Below, piece by piece: positions 1 through 6,663 of a DNA stretch of 6,786 bases (positions within the stretch are counted from its first letter, which is position 1; each line of letters starts with the position of its first letter). The stretch is from Actinomycetota bacterium. GTDB taxonomy: Bacteria; Desulfobacterota; Deferrimicrobia; Deferrimicrobiales; Deferrimicrobiaceae. Below the pieces are notes generated by a model that saw nothing but the letters and a program-made list of their open reading frames with translations, was not told the DNA's origin and searched no databases. The stretch lies in contig JAENIX010000050.1 in the NCBI GenBank assembly GCA_016844415.1, forward strand, positions 1-6,786. The letters are read 5' to 3'. The position numbers and the translations under genes are program-made.

Positions 1-851
1 TTTCCGGCTCCGGGAAAAGCACCGCCGCGAAGGTTTTCGAGGACCTCGGCTACTTCTGCGTGGACAATACCCCCCCGGTTCTCCTGCCGAAGATCATCGA
101 CCTCGTATCCGAAGCGCGGGGGGAGAACGCGAAGATCGCCCTTGTCGCCGACGTGAGGGTTCGGGAGTTCCTGCCGGACTTCGCGCGCGTGATCGGGGAT
201 CTGCGGCGGCAGGGCCACGGCGTCCTTGTGCTTTTCCTCGACGCCGACGATGAAGTTCTTATGCGGCGGTTCAGCGAGACCCGCCGCAAGCATCCCCTTG
301 GGGGGGAGGGCGGAGCGAAGGAGGCGATCGGGAGGGAACGGAAGGTGCTTGCTCCGCTCCGGGAGATGGCCGACACGGTGCTCAACACGACGCGGTTCAC
401 CGTGCACCAGCTGCGCGACGATCTCCTGCGCCGATACCGGGTTCAGGACAAGGCGGGACTGGGCGTCAGCATCATCTCATTCGGGTACCGGTACGGGATC
501 CCCCTGGAGGCGGACATGGTGGTGGACGTCCGGTTCCTGCCCAACCCCAACTTCATCCCGGGGCTGAAGCACCTCTCCGGGCTGGACCGCAAGGTCCGGG
601 CGCATGTCCTTTCGGGGCAGACCACGAAGAAATTCCTGCGGCTGATGACCTCCTTCCTGCATTTCCTCATTCCCCTTTATACAAAGGAGGGGAAAGCGTA
701 TTTCACGCTTGGGATAGGGTGCACCGGCGGGAGGCACCGATCCGTGGCCATCGCGGAAGCCCTGCTGAAGATACTGGCGGGGTCGTCTGCGCCCGCGGCG
801 GTCCACCGTGACCTCCACCGGTCGTCCGGCAGGCGCGGGAGCGTTCCATGA
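1..851 (+). CDS. rapZ: RapZ-family nucleotide-binding protein, 5'-truncated by window edge
   Basis: The frame is open from the first base; the first complete codon is at 3, and 282 residues are visible. It opens inside the Walker A P-loop (SGSGKST), followed by the family's FCVDNTPP segment. By comparison with E. coli RapZ (284 aa) only about nine residues are missing. The C-terminal domain is intact, with SFGYRYGIP, a DVRFLPNP motif and the signature IGCTGGRHRSV, ending in a basic VHRDLHR...GRR tail. In E. coli RapZ is an RNA-binding adaptor that directs RNase E to the sRNA GlmZ and so controls glucosamine-6-phosphate synthesis. In other phyla the role is less clear, and the GTP/ATP-binding N-domain is the shared element. 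In deltaproteobacteria it commonly sits between hprK and a mannose-type EIIA, as its right side shows here. Its TGA overlaps the EIIA start (ATGA), so the two are probably translationally coupled. Identification is firm; the cellular role in this organism is not known. Confidence 0.95.
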   Translation, partial: SGSGKSTAAKVFEDLGYFCVDNTPPVLLPKIIDLVSEARGENAKIALVADVRVREFLPDFARVIGDLRRQGHGVLVLFLDADDEVLMRRFSETRRKHPLGGEGGAKEAIGRERKVLAPLREMADTVLNTTRFTVHQLRDDLLRRYRVQDKAGLGVSIISFGYRYGIPLEADMVVDVRFLPNPNFIPGLKHLSGLDRKVRAHVLSGQTTKKFLRLMTSFLHFLIPLYTKEGKAYFTLGIGCTGGRHRSVAIAEALLKILAGSSAPAAVHRDLHRSSGRRGSVP

Positions 852-1261
852 TCGGTATCGTCGTCGTCTCGCACGGTCACCTGGCCACGGAGCTCCTGCG
901 GACGGCCGAGATCATCGTAGGCAAGGTCGAGAACGTCATCGCCGTCGACATCGACCCCAAGATGGGCATGGACGAGATCCACAAGACCGTCGAGGGAGCC
1001 ATCCGCACCGTCGAGCTGGGGAAGGGGGTCATGCTCCTGATCGACATGTTCGGAGGCACTCCGTCGAACATAGGTCTTTCCTTCCTTGGGACGCACCAGA
1101 TCGAGGTGGTGACGGGCGTCAACCTGCCCATGATAGTAAAGCTCCAGACGGCCCGCGCCACGATGTCGCTCCCGGACCTGGCGCGGTACCTGCAGGAGTA
1201 CGGCCAGCGCAACATCACCATCCCCGGCGACATGTTGAAGAAAAAGGCGGATAAGAAGTAG
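848..1261 (+). CDS. PTS mannose-family EIIA component (stand-alone)
   Basis: This 137-residue protein has the length of a single EIIA-Man domain. It begins MIGIVVVSHGH; His9 in the SHG motif aligns with the phosphorylated His10 of E. coli ManX (THG). The second conserved site, DMFGGTPSN at residues 66-74, corresponds to DTWGGSP in ManX, where the Asp assists the histidine. VVTGVNLPMIVK further on matches AGVNIPMLVE of ManX. It should be a cytoplasmic protein that takes phosphate from HPr and passes it to EIIB. In E. coli the A and B domains are fused in ManX; here they are separate genes. The ATG at 848 has GGGAG at 837-841 and overlaps the rapZ stop. In deltaproteobacteria this EIIA is often kept even without a permease and may have a regulatory role, but here EIIB, C and D follow directly. 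Confidence 0.95.
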   Translation: MIGIVVVSHGHLATELLRTAEIIVGKVENVIAVDIDPKMGMDEIHKTVEGAIRTVELGKGVMLLIDMFGGTPSNIGLSFLGTHQIEVVTGVNLPMIVKLQTARATMSLPDLARYLQEYGQRNITIPGDMLKKKADKK

Positions 1262-1263
1262 CT

Positions 1264-1740
1264 ATGTCGCTGGAGATGGTGAGGGTCGATTGCCGGCTTA
1301 TACACGGCCAGATCGTGGAGACCTGGCTGCCGCACACAGGCGCCGACTGCCTGCTCGTGGCCAACGAGGATCTCGCGGGGAACCCTTTCCTCCGCTCGGT
1401 CATGGAGCTGGCCGTGCCTTCGTCGGCCTGCGTCGTATTCTGCCGGTTGGAGGAAGTCGCCTGTGCTCTCGCGGATATCGACCGTGTGGGTAAGAAGGTA
1501 ATCCTTCTCTGCTCGAGCTTCGCGGACGCCCTCCGGATCTATCGCTCGGGAGTCCGGTTCTCATCCATCAACATCGGGAACCTGCACTACGCCGCCGGCA
1601 AGGTGGAAATCTCCCCGTCGGTGTTTTTCTCGCAGGAGGATTTCGACGCGGTCAGCTGCTTCTGCCACAACGGGATCGCCGTCAACATCCGCGCCACTCC
1701 CTTCGACCCGGGGACCTGCTACGAGCCCGAGCGGGAATAG
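1264..1740 (+). CDS. PTS mannose/fructose/sorbose-family EIIB component
   Basis: The product has 158 residues, a normal length for a free-standing EIIB of this family. The N-terminal VRVDCRLIHGQIVETW carries the phosphorylated His14, equivalent to His175 of E. coli ManX (ARIDDRLIHGQV). SSINIGNLHYAAGK and the C-terminal GIAVNIRATPFDP match the ManX strands VNVGGMAFRQGK and GIELEVRKVSTDP. It is a cytoplasmic protein that receives phosphate from EIIA and gives it to the sugar held by EIIC/EIID. Two features stand out: the residue before the RLIHG motif is Cys where ManX has Asp, and the protein has nine cysteines in total (10, 29, 56, 60, 67, 83 and three in the last 30 residues), many for a cytoplasmic EIIB. 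The start lies 2 bp after the EIIA stop. The ribosome binding site is weak (AAGGCGG at 1244-1250, rather far), suggesting coupled translation. Substrate cannot be read from the sequence. Confidence 0.94.
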   Translation: MSLEMVRVDCRLIHGQIVETWLPHTGADCLLVANEDLAGNPFLRSVMELAVPSSACVVFCRLEEVACALADIDRVGKKVILLCSSFADALRIYRSGVRFSSINIGNLHYAAGKVEISPSVFFSQEDFDAVSCFCHNGIAVNIRATPFDPGTCYEPERE

Positions 1741-1742
1741 CA

Positions 1743-2441
1743 ATGTACTTTCAGTTCCTCCTCGCGGCTGTGATCGGATCGATCGCCTACCTGGACCGGA
1801 CGGCCGCGTTCCAGGTGATGCTGCACCGGCCCCTGGTCGTCGCCACCGCGATGGGAGCCGTGTTCGGGAACGTCTTCGCCGGCGCCCAGGTGGGTGCCAT
1901 CCTGGAGCTTCTGTACCTCGCGCGCCTGCCTGTGGGAGCGTCGATACCGCCTGACGACACGGGAGCCGCGATGTTCGCGGGGGCTGCCGCCGCCGTCTCC
2001 GCGTCTTCGGTCGGCCTCTCCGCGGGAAGCATAACGGCCGTGCTGCTCCTCTCGGTGCCCTGCGCGGAGCTGGGCAAAGCCGCCGATAGGCAGGTGCGGC
2101 GCATAAACGGCAGGATCGCCTCGTTGACGGCCGAGTCGGTGGAAAAGGGGGATTCCCATGCCGTGGAGCAGGGGCTTCTGGCGGGCGTGACGCTCTTCGC
2201 CTTGTCGGGAGTGGTCCTGACTCTCCTCTTCACCGGGGCGGGGGTCGTCGTCGGAAGGCAGCTCCTCCCCCGTTTCGGTCCGGCGAGCAAGAGCTTTTTC
2301 GCCGCGCTGCTGCCGGTGCTCATCCTGCTGGGGGCGGCTTCGGTCTTCTCCTGCACCCGCATAGGCCGGACGGCACCGGTGTTCTACCTGACCATGGCGA
2401 TGGTTTTCGCGGCCACGTTCCTCTTCAGGTGGGCGGGTTGA
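1743..2441 (+). CDS. PTS mannose-family EIIC membrane permease component
   Basis: This 232-residue hydrophobic protein is somewhat shorter than E. coli ManY (266 aa). The diagnostic block is at residues 47-80: AGAQVGAILELLYLARLPVG followed by ASIPPDDTGAAMF, the conserved EIIC-Man/sorbose region that forms part of the sugar path. LDRTAAFQVMLHRPLVVA at 17-34 is also typical. Membrane-spanning stretches are likely around residues 2-16, 30-58, 74-106, 143-171, 184-203 and 212-229. The loop at 108-141 is charged and probably cytoplasmic. Together with EIID it forms the sugar-translocating unit in the inner membrane. The ATG is 2 bp after the EIIB stop, with only a weak GGGA upstream, so translation is probably coupled. 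The family is clear; the sugar is not, as this family handles mannose, glucose, fructose, sorbose, N-acetylgalactosamine and others. Confidence 0.92.
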   Translation: MYFQFLLAAVIGSIAYLDRTAAFQVMLHRPLVVATAMGAVFGNVFAGAQVGAILELLYLARLPVGASIPPDDTGAAMFAGAAAAVSASSVGLSAGSITAVLLLSVPCAELGKAADRQVRRINGRIASLTAESVEKGDSHAVEQGLLAGVTLFALSGVVLTLLFTGAGVVVGRQLLPRFGPASKSFFAALLPVLILLGAASVFSCTRIGRTAPVFYLTMAMVFAATFLFRWAG

Positions 2442-2443
2442 TT

Positions 2444-3202
2444 ATGGAAGGGACGGACAAAGCCGTGCGGCGTAGCGCGTGGCGCCGCCAGTTTCTGCTC
2501 CAGGGATGCTGGAACTACGAAGGGATGCAGAACGTCGGCTTCGCCTACAGCATCCTTCCGGCGCTCCGGCATATCTACCGGGAGAAGCCCGAGGAGCTCA
2601 CGAAGGCCCTCAAGCGACACCTGGAATACTTCAACACCCAGCCGGCCATGGGCGGGGTGATCCTGGGAGCGGCGCTGAAACTCGAGGAACGGGCCGCCGC
2701 CGGGGAAGTCGATTCCAGGGATATCGGCACGTTCAAGGTGGGGCTGATGGGGTCGCTGGGGGCGATCGGGGACGCCTATTTCTGGGGGGCATTGAGGCCG
2801 ATGGCCTCGGTGGCGGGGGCGGTCCTCGCTCTTGTCCATCCTTTCCTGGGGATCGCAGCGCTGCTGCTTGTGTACAACCTGTCGCACCTTCCCATACGGT
2901 GGAAAGGATTTTCCGCCGGCATCGAAGGGGAGGAGAAAGCGGTCGAATTCCTCAAGGGATCCGGCTTCGCCGCCAAGACCGAGGATCGCAAGATCGTCGC
3001 GGCGATCCTGGGAGGAGCTTACGCCGGCGCGGTATGCGGCAAGACGGCGTTGATGTTCGGAAGCGGACAGGCGGCGCCGGCCTTCCTGCTTCTTGCGGTC
3101 TTGACCGTCCACCTGTTGACCGTGCTGTTCCGGAAAGCGGTGTCCCCGTCCGAGATATTGCTGTTCCTGCTGATAATAGGGACGCTGCTTGTCTGGCACT
3201 GA
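2444..3202 (+). CDS. PTS mannose-family EIID membrane component
   Basis: The product has 252 residues from the ATG at 2444. GTG 2429 and TTG 2438 lie in frame upstream, but ATG 2444 is preferred. It keeps the 2-bp gap seen at the two previous junctions and has AGGTGG at 2427-2432 at a suitable distance. Family motifs are plain: CWNYEGMQNVGFAYSILPAL at 22-41, EYFNTQPAMGGVILGAALKLEE at 61-82, and FKVGLMGSLGAIGDAYFWGALRP at 97-119, the family's GLMG-G-GD-FWG block. The N-terminal half is amphipathic and cytoplasmic-facing. Membrane segments follow around 122-147, 184-204, 211-228 and 236-251. EIID works with EIIC in sugar translocation and is found only in the mannose family of PTS, so its presence fixes the family. 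Slightly shorter than E. coli ManZ, with nothing obviously missing. Ends 31 bp before ptsH. Confidence 0.93.
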   Translation: MEGTDKAVRRSAWRRQFLLQGCWNYEGMQNVGFAYSILPALRHIYREKPEELTKALKRHLEYFNTQPAMGGVILGAALKLEERAAAGEVDSRDIGTFKVGLMGSLGAIGDAYFWGALRPMASVAGAVLALVHPFLGIAALLLVYNLSHLPIRWKGFSAGIEGEEKAVEFLKGSGFAAKTEDRKIVAAILGGAYAGAVCGKTALMFGSGQAAPAFLLLAVLTVHLLTVLFRKAVSPSEILLFLLIIGTLLVWH

Positions 3203-3233
3203 GCGGTCGATGCGATAAGGAAGGAAAGCGGAT

Positions 3234-3518
3234 ATGGAGACGGGCATCCCGCGGGCAGAGCGGGAATTGGAGATCACGAACCGGCTGGGGCTGCACGCCA
3301 GGGCCGCGGCGCAGCTTGTCCATCTCGCCAACCGGTTCGCCTCGGAGATCCGGATCACCAAGGACGGAGTGGAGGTGAACGCCAAAAGCATCATGGGAGT
3401 GCTCATGCTGGCGGCGCCCAAGGACTCCCTTGTGGTCATAAGGGCGGACGGTCCCGACGCGGAGGAAGCCGTGGAAGCCATCTGCCGGCTGATCGCGGGG
3501 AAATTCGGAGAGGAGTAG
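3234..3518 (+). CDS. ptsH: HPr phosphocarrier protein
   Basis: This 94-residue protein is a little longer than usual HPr (85-90) because of about six extra N-terminal residues. NRLGLHARAA holds the phosphorylated His21 (His15 in B. subtilis and E. coli HPr). KSIMGVLML holds Ser52, placed 31 residues after the histidine exactly as Ser46 is in B. subtilis, so phosphorylation by HPr kinase/phosphorylase is expected. The residue normally Pro18 of the HARPA motif is Ala here (HARAA). HPr is the soluble carrier between Enzyme I and EIIA. The ATG has a strong purine-rich ribosome binding site, AAGGAAGGA at 3217-3225, unlike the coupled genes upstream, so HPr is probably made in larger amounts than the permease, as its shared role requires. 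An in-frame ATG at 3210 is useless because it meets TAA two codons later. Confidence 0.96.
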   Translation: METGIPRAERELEITNRLGLHARAAAQLVHLANRFASEIRITKDGVEVNAKSIMGVLMLAAPKDSLVVIRADGPDAEEAVEAICRLIAGKFGEE

Positions 3519-3548
3519 CATCCCTTGACGGACGGCGGACGTTTGAAG

Positions 3549-5288
3549 ATGAAGGTGATTCGCGGCATACCGGCCTCCGGCGGAGTGGCCATCGGCCGGG
3601 GGTTTTTCCTGAACCGCGCGCTGTCTTCCTACGTCCAGTCGGCGATTCCCAGGGAGAAGGTGGAGGAGGAGGTGGCGGCCTTCCAGCGGGCGGTGGGGCG
3701 CTCCAAGGAGCAGATCCGCACCATACGCGACGGGGTGAAGGACCATTCCTCCGAGCACCATCAGATCCTTTCCGTTCACCTTGCACTGCTGGAAGACTCG
3801 ATGCTCGTCGACCAGACCCTGCGCCTCATCCGGGAAAACCAGTACAAGGCCGACTGGGCGTTCAACAAGGTACTCCAGAATCTCCTGGAGACGTTCCACC
3901 GGATCGAGGACCAGTACCTCCGTGAGCGGGGGCACGACCTGCGCCAGATAGGCCACCGGGTGCTGGAGAACCTCGCCGGACGGCCCGTCGACTCGATCTC
4001 ATCCATCCGGGAGCCGGTGATCGTCATTGCTCACGACCTCTCCCCGGCGGACACGGCCCAGATCCTCAAAAGCCCGGTCCTCGGTTTCGCCACCGACGTC
4101 GGAAGCAGGACGTCGCACACCGCGATCACCGCGCGCACCCTGGGGATTCCGGCCGTCGTGGGACTCGAGAAGGTGACGGACGAGTACCATGAACCCGAGG
4201 ATGTCATCATTGACGGCGAGGAAGGGATCGTCGTCCTGCGTCCCACCCCGGAAACGGTCCGCGAATACCAGGAGAAGCGCAAATCGTACCTGCTGCGCGT
4301 CCGCGAAATGGCGAGGTACTCCAGGTTGCCGACCGTCACCCGGGACGGCAAGACGCTGCGGCTCCACGCCAACATCGAGTTCCCGGAGGAGGCCGACGGG
4401 GCGCTCCGCAGCGGGGCGGAAGGGATCGGGCTCTACCGGACCGAGTTCCTGTTCCTGAACCGGAAGGAGATCCCCACCGAGGAGGAGCATTTCCAGACGT
4501 ACCGCCGCGTCGTGGAGAAGTTCGCCAAGCGCCCGGTCACGATCCGGACGCTGGACCTTGGAGGCGACAAGTTCGCCTCCCAGATCGAACTGGCCGACGA
4601 GATGAATCCGGCGATGGGCCTGCGGGCGATCCGGTTCTGTCTCAGGGAGAAGGAAGTGTTCAAGCAGCAGTTGAGGGCGATACTTCGGGCGTCGGTCTAC
4701 GGAGATGTCCGGATGATGTTCCCGATGATATCCGGGTTGGGGGAGCTGCGGGAGGCGAAAGCGGTTGTCGAGGAGGCGAAGGCCGAACTGCGCAAGAAAA
4801 AGGTTGCCTACAACAAGGAGATGCCGGTGGGCATAATGGTGGAGATCCCGTCCGCCGCGATGATAGCCGACCTGCTCGCCCGCGAGGCCGATTTCTTCAG
4901 CATAGGGACGAACGACCTGATACAGTACGCGCTCGCCATCGACCGTGTGAACGAGCACGTTTCCTACCTTTACGAGCCGCTGCATCCGGCGGTACTGCGG
5001 CTGATCCGGCGCATCGTCGAGGGAGCCCAGGATGCGCGGATTCCGGTGTCCATGTGCGGGGAGATGGCGGGCGAGCCGCTGTACAGCTACGTGCTCCTGG
5101 GTCTTGGGCTGGACGAGCTCAGCATGAACGCGATGTCGATACCCCTGGTGAAGCGGATTCTCCGGAAGTCGGTTTCCTACGAGGCGAAGGAGTTCGTGGG
5201 AGGTCTTTTGAAGCATGGGACTGCGGCGGAAATAGGGAAGATCCTTCGGAAGAAACTGGAGGACGTCTTCCCCGAAGAGCGTTTTTGA
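3549..5288 (+). CDS. ptsI: PTS Enzyme I (phosphoenolpyruvate-protein phosphotransferase)
   Basis: Enzyme I autophosphorylates from phosphoenolpyruvate and passes the phosphate to HPr. From ATG 3549 it has 579 residues, within the family range. It begins [16 protein letters not shown], the usual N-terminus, and with this start the active histidine is His190 ([20 protein letters not shown]; His189 in E. coli) and the acid cysteine is Cys503 ([10 protein letters not shown]; Cys502 in E. coli). TTG 3525 would add eight residues; it has the better ribosome binding site (AGGAG 3511-3515), so it remains possible. Domain order is normal: HPr-binding helices (about 30-140), swivelling phosphohistidine domain (to about 230), then the PEP-binding TIM barrel with [20 protein letters not shown] (from 352) and [18 protein letters not shown] (from 449). 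No catalytic residue is missing. It follows ptsH by 30 bp (6 bp if TTG is used) and completes the phosphorelay of this operon. Confidence 0.97.
   Translation: MKVIRGIPASGGVAIGRGFFLNRALSSYVQSAIPREKVEEEVAAFQRAVGRSKEQIRTIRDGVKDHSSEHHQILSVHLALLEDSMLVDQTLRLIRENQYKADWAFNKVLQNLLETFHRIEDQYLRERGHDLRQIGHRVLENLAGRPVDSISSIREPVIVIAHDLSPADTAQILKSPVLGFATDVGSRTSHTAITARTLGIPAVVGLEKVTDEYHEPEDVIIDGEEGIVVLRPTPETVREYQEKRKSYLLRVREMARYSRLPTVTRDGKTLRLHANIEFPEEADGALRSGAEGIGLYRTEFLFLNRKEIPTEEEHFQTYRRVVEKFAKRPVTIRTLDLGGDKFASQIELADEMNPAMGLRAIRFCLREKEVFKQQLRAILRASVYGDVRMMFPMISGLGELREAKAVVEEAKAELRKKKVAYNKEMPVGIMVEIPSAAMIADLLAREADFFSIGTNDLIQYALAIDRVNEHVSYLYEPLHPAVLRLIRRIVEGAQDARIPVSMCGEMAGEPLYSYVLLGLGLDELSMNAMSIPLVKRILRKSVSYEAKEFVGGLLKHGTAAEIGKILRKKLEDVFPEERF
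5263..5287 (+). terminator. Possible intrinsic terminator overlapping the 3' end of ptsI
   Basis: ACGTCTTC (5263-5270) can pair with GAAGA (5274-5278) and CGT (5280-5282) across a CCC loop, with one bulged G at 5279. The stem is followed directly by a T run at 5282-5286. This is an eight-pair hairpin plus a short U tract, inside the last codons of ptsI. It could end or reduce transcription of the PTS operon before metK. The stem is only about half G-C and the T tract is short, so it may be partial or a coincidence. No other terminator-like hairpin is visible in the 50-bp gap before metK. Confidence 0.4.
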
Positions 5289-5338
5289 CGTACAATCAAC
5301 GGGTTTTCGAGCAAATCTCCCGACAGGAGTGCGTTTGC

Positions 5339-6493
5339 ATGAAGGAGTTTCTGTTCACTTCGGAATCGGTTACGGGCGGGCACCCCGACAAGGTGGCGGA
5401 CCAGATATCCGACGCTGTCCTCGACGAGATTCTCAGGCAGGATCCCCGGGGCAGAGTCGCATGCGAGACGATGGTGACCACGGGGCTGGTCATCGTGGCG
5501 GGGGAGATCACGACCTCCGCGCTGCTGGACATACCCGACCTGGTGCGTAAGACGGTCACTGACATCGGCTACACGGGGGATGCAAGAGGATTCGACGCGC
5601 ACAACTGCGCGGTGGTCACGGCGATCGACCGCCAGTCGGTGGATATCGCGCGAGGCGTCGACCGCGGCGCGAGCGAGAAGCAGGGCGCCGGCGACCAGGG
5701 GATGATGTTCGGGTACGCGTGCGACGAGACGAAGGAGCGGATGCCGATGCCGATATCCTTCGCGCACAAGATCTGCGCCCGGCTCACCGAGGCGAGGGAG
5801 AAGAAGGTGCTGCGGTGGCTTCGACCGGACGGCAAGAGCCAGGTGACCGTCCGCTATGTGGACGGTGTCCCGCGGGAGGTGTCCGCGGTGGTCTGTTCGG
5901 CGCAGCACGCCGAGGATGTCAGCCGCAAGACACTCACGGAAGGGATCATGGAGGAAGTGATCCGGAAAGCCATCCCGAAAGAGCTGCTGGCGAAGAATGC
6001 GAAGTTCTACATAAACCCGACCGGCCGGTTCGTGGTGGGAGGCCCCCACGGCGACACCGGGCTCACTGGACGGAAGATCATCGTCGACACCTACGGCGGG
6101 TACAGCCGCCACGGGGGAGGGGCGTTCTCGGGGAAGGACCCCTCCAAGGTGGACCGCAGCGCCGCGTACATGGCTCGTCACGTTGCGAAGAACGTGGTGG
6201 CGGCGGGGCTCGCGAGGAAGTGCGAAGTCGAGCTCGCCTATGCCATCGGCGTGGCGGAGCCGGTGTCGGTGATGGTGGAGACGTTCGGCACGGCCCTCGT
6301 TCCGGAGGAGAGGATATCGCGTGCGATCCGGGAGGTGTTCGACCTGCGGCCCGCGATGATCACGAAGTCACTCGATCTTCTGCGGCCGATCTACCGTAAA
6401 ACGGCGGCGCTCGGCCACTTCGGGCGGGAGCTCCCGGAGTTCACGTGGGAGAGAACCGACAAGGTTGGCGCGCTGCGGAAAAGCGCTGGATAA
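5339..6493 (+). CDS. metK: S-adenosylmethionine synthetase (methionine adenosyltransferase)
   Basis: MetK joins methionine and ATP to make S-adenosylmethionine, releasing phosphate and pyrophosphate; it is a cytoplasmic, normally tetrameric enzyme. The product is 384 residues, the same as E. coli MetK, and similar along its whole length. The start gives [22 protein letters not shown], with the ATP-binding GHPDK at 14-18. [11 protein letters not shown] at 116-126 is the first signature. [19 protein letters not shown] surrounds the phosphate-binding loop (GGPHGD from 234), and [19 protein letters not shown] (from 259) is the second signature. All are intact. The frame is open upstream to 5054, but that part overlaps ptsI and has no family similarity; ATG 5339 has AGGAG at 5325-5329 at a good distance. 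It lies 50 bp after ptsI, behind a possible terminator, and 28 bp before an ahcY-like start, consistent with a SAM-cycle operon. No SAM riboswitch can be recognised in the short leader. Confidence 0.98.
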   Translation: MKEFLFTSESVTGGHPDKVADQISDAVLDEILRQDPRGRVACETMVTTGLVIVAGEITTSALLDIPDLVRKTVTDIGYTGDARGFDAHNCAVVTAIDRQSVDIARGVDRGASEKQGAGDQGMMFGYACDETKERMPMPISFAHKICARLTEAREKKVLRWLRPDGKSQVTVRYVDGVPREVSAVVCSAQHAEDVSRKTLTEGIMEEVIRKAIPKELLAKNAKFYINPTGRFVVGGPHGDTGLTGRKIIVDTYGGYSRHGGGAFSGKDPSKVDRSAAYMARHVAKNVVAAGLARKCEVELAYAIGVAEPVSVMVETFGTALVPEERISRAIREVFDLRPAMITKSLDLLRPIYRKTAALGHFGRELPEFTWERTDKVGALRKSAG

Positions 6494-6521
6494 GATAGCA
6501 GTGACAAAGGAGACGAGCGCG

Positions 6522-6611
6522 ATGGGCCGCGGAAACGGTTACGACGTTAAGGACTTGAAACTGGCGGTCGCGGGGCGCTACCGCCCAGAAATACCCCACG
6601 GTGCGCCATGA
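6522..6611 (+). pseudogene. ahcY: AhcY-like N-terminal fragment, frame ends after 29 codons
   Basis: The ATG at 6522 has an excellent ribosome binding site (AAAGGAG, 6506-6512) and follows metK by 28 bp. The first residues, MGRGNGYDVKDLKLAVAGR, look like the start of S-adenosylhomocysteine hydrolase, whose N-terminus typically reads YxVKDLxLAxxGR before continuing RIEWAExEMP. Here the similarity ends at codon 19, and the frame reads YRPEIPHGAP and stops at TGA 6609-6611. AhcY is about 420-470 residues, so this cannot be an active enzyme. Identification rests on a short but characteristic motif plus the metK neighbour. Explanations include interruption of ahcY by an inserted element, a mis-assembled contig end, or a duplicated gene start with the full ahcY beyond the window. 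The fragment overlaps the first unit of the 124-bp repeat described at 6540-6786. Confidence 0.55.
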
Positions 6612-6663
6612 GCGGAGTTAACCTCCGAGGAAGGCGTAACCGCTCCCTTGTTCACAGAACGAA
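6540..6663 (+). repeat. 124-bp tandem direct repeat, unit 1
   Basis: The unit starts at TACGACGTTAAGG and ends at ACAGAACGAA. Its first ~39 bases are ahcY-like codons; the remaining ~85 bases match nothing I recognise. It recurs directly downstream at a distance of 124 bp, with one visible difference (G at 6563, T at 6687). Since 124 is not a multiple of three, the units do not share a reading frame. Foldable parts are an imperfect palindrome at 6561-6588 with stems on either side of GGG, and a hairpin CGGAG-TTAAC-CTCCG (6613-6627) flanked by CGCC/GGCG (6604-6607 with 6633-6636). I see no terminal inverted repeats, transposase or integrase motif. Confidence 0.93.

Noticed and set aside
2384..3956. 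Long minus-strand open frames opposite the EIID, HPr and ptsI genes
   Set aside because: They are shadows of GC-rich plus-strand genes with clear family motifs; the translations are low-complexity and show no family features.
5285..5313. Promoter using TTGACG at 5285-5290 as a -35 box for metK
   Set aside because: No acceptable -10 box lies 16-18 bases downstream. TACAAT follows immediately and cannot pair with this -35.
5054..5338. Upstream extension of metK in the open frame
   Set aside because: It overlaps the conserved C-terminal part of ptsI, and MetK proteins begin at the residue encoded by ATG 5339, which has its own ribosome binding site.
6536..6642. Eight-base inverted repeat CGGTTACG (6536-6543) and CGTAACCG (6635-6642)
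   Set aside because: A perfect eight-base match in a region this long is expected by chance fairly often, it does not extend, and it is absent from the second unit.
6601..6663. Group II intron 5' end, because GTGCG occurs at 6601
   Set aside because: Five bases are too common in GC-rich DNA. I could not identify domain V or an intron-encoded protein, and the tandem unit is far too short.
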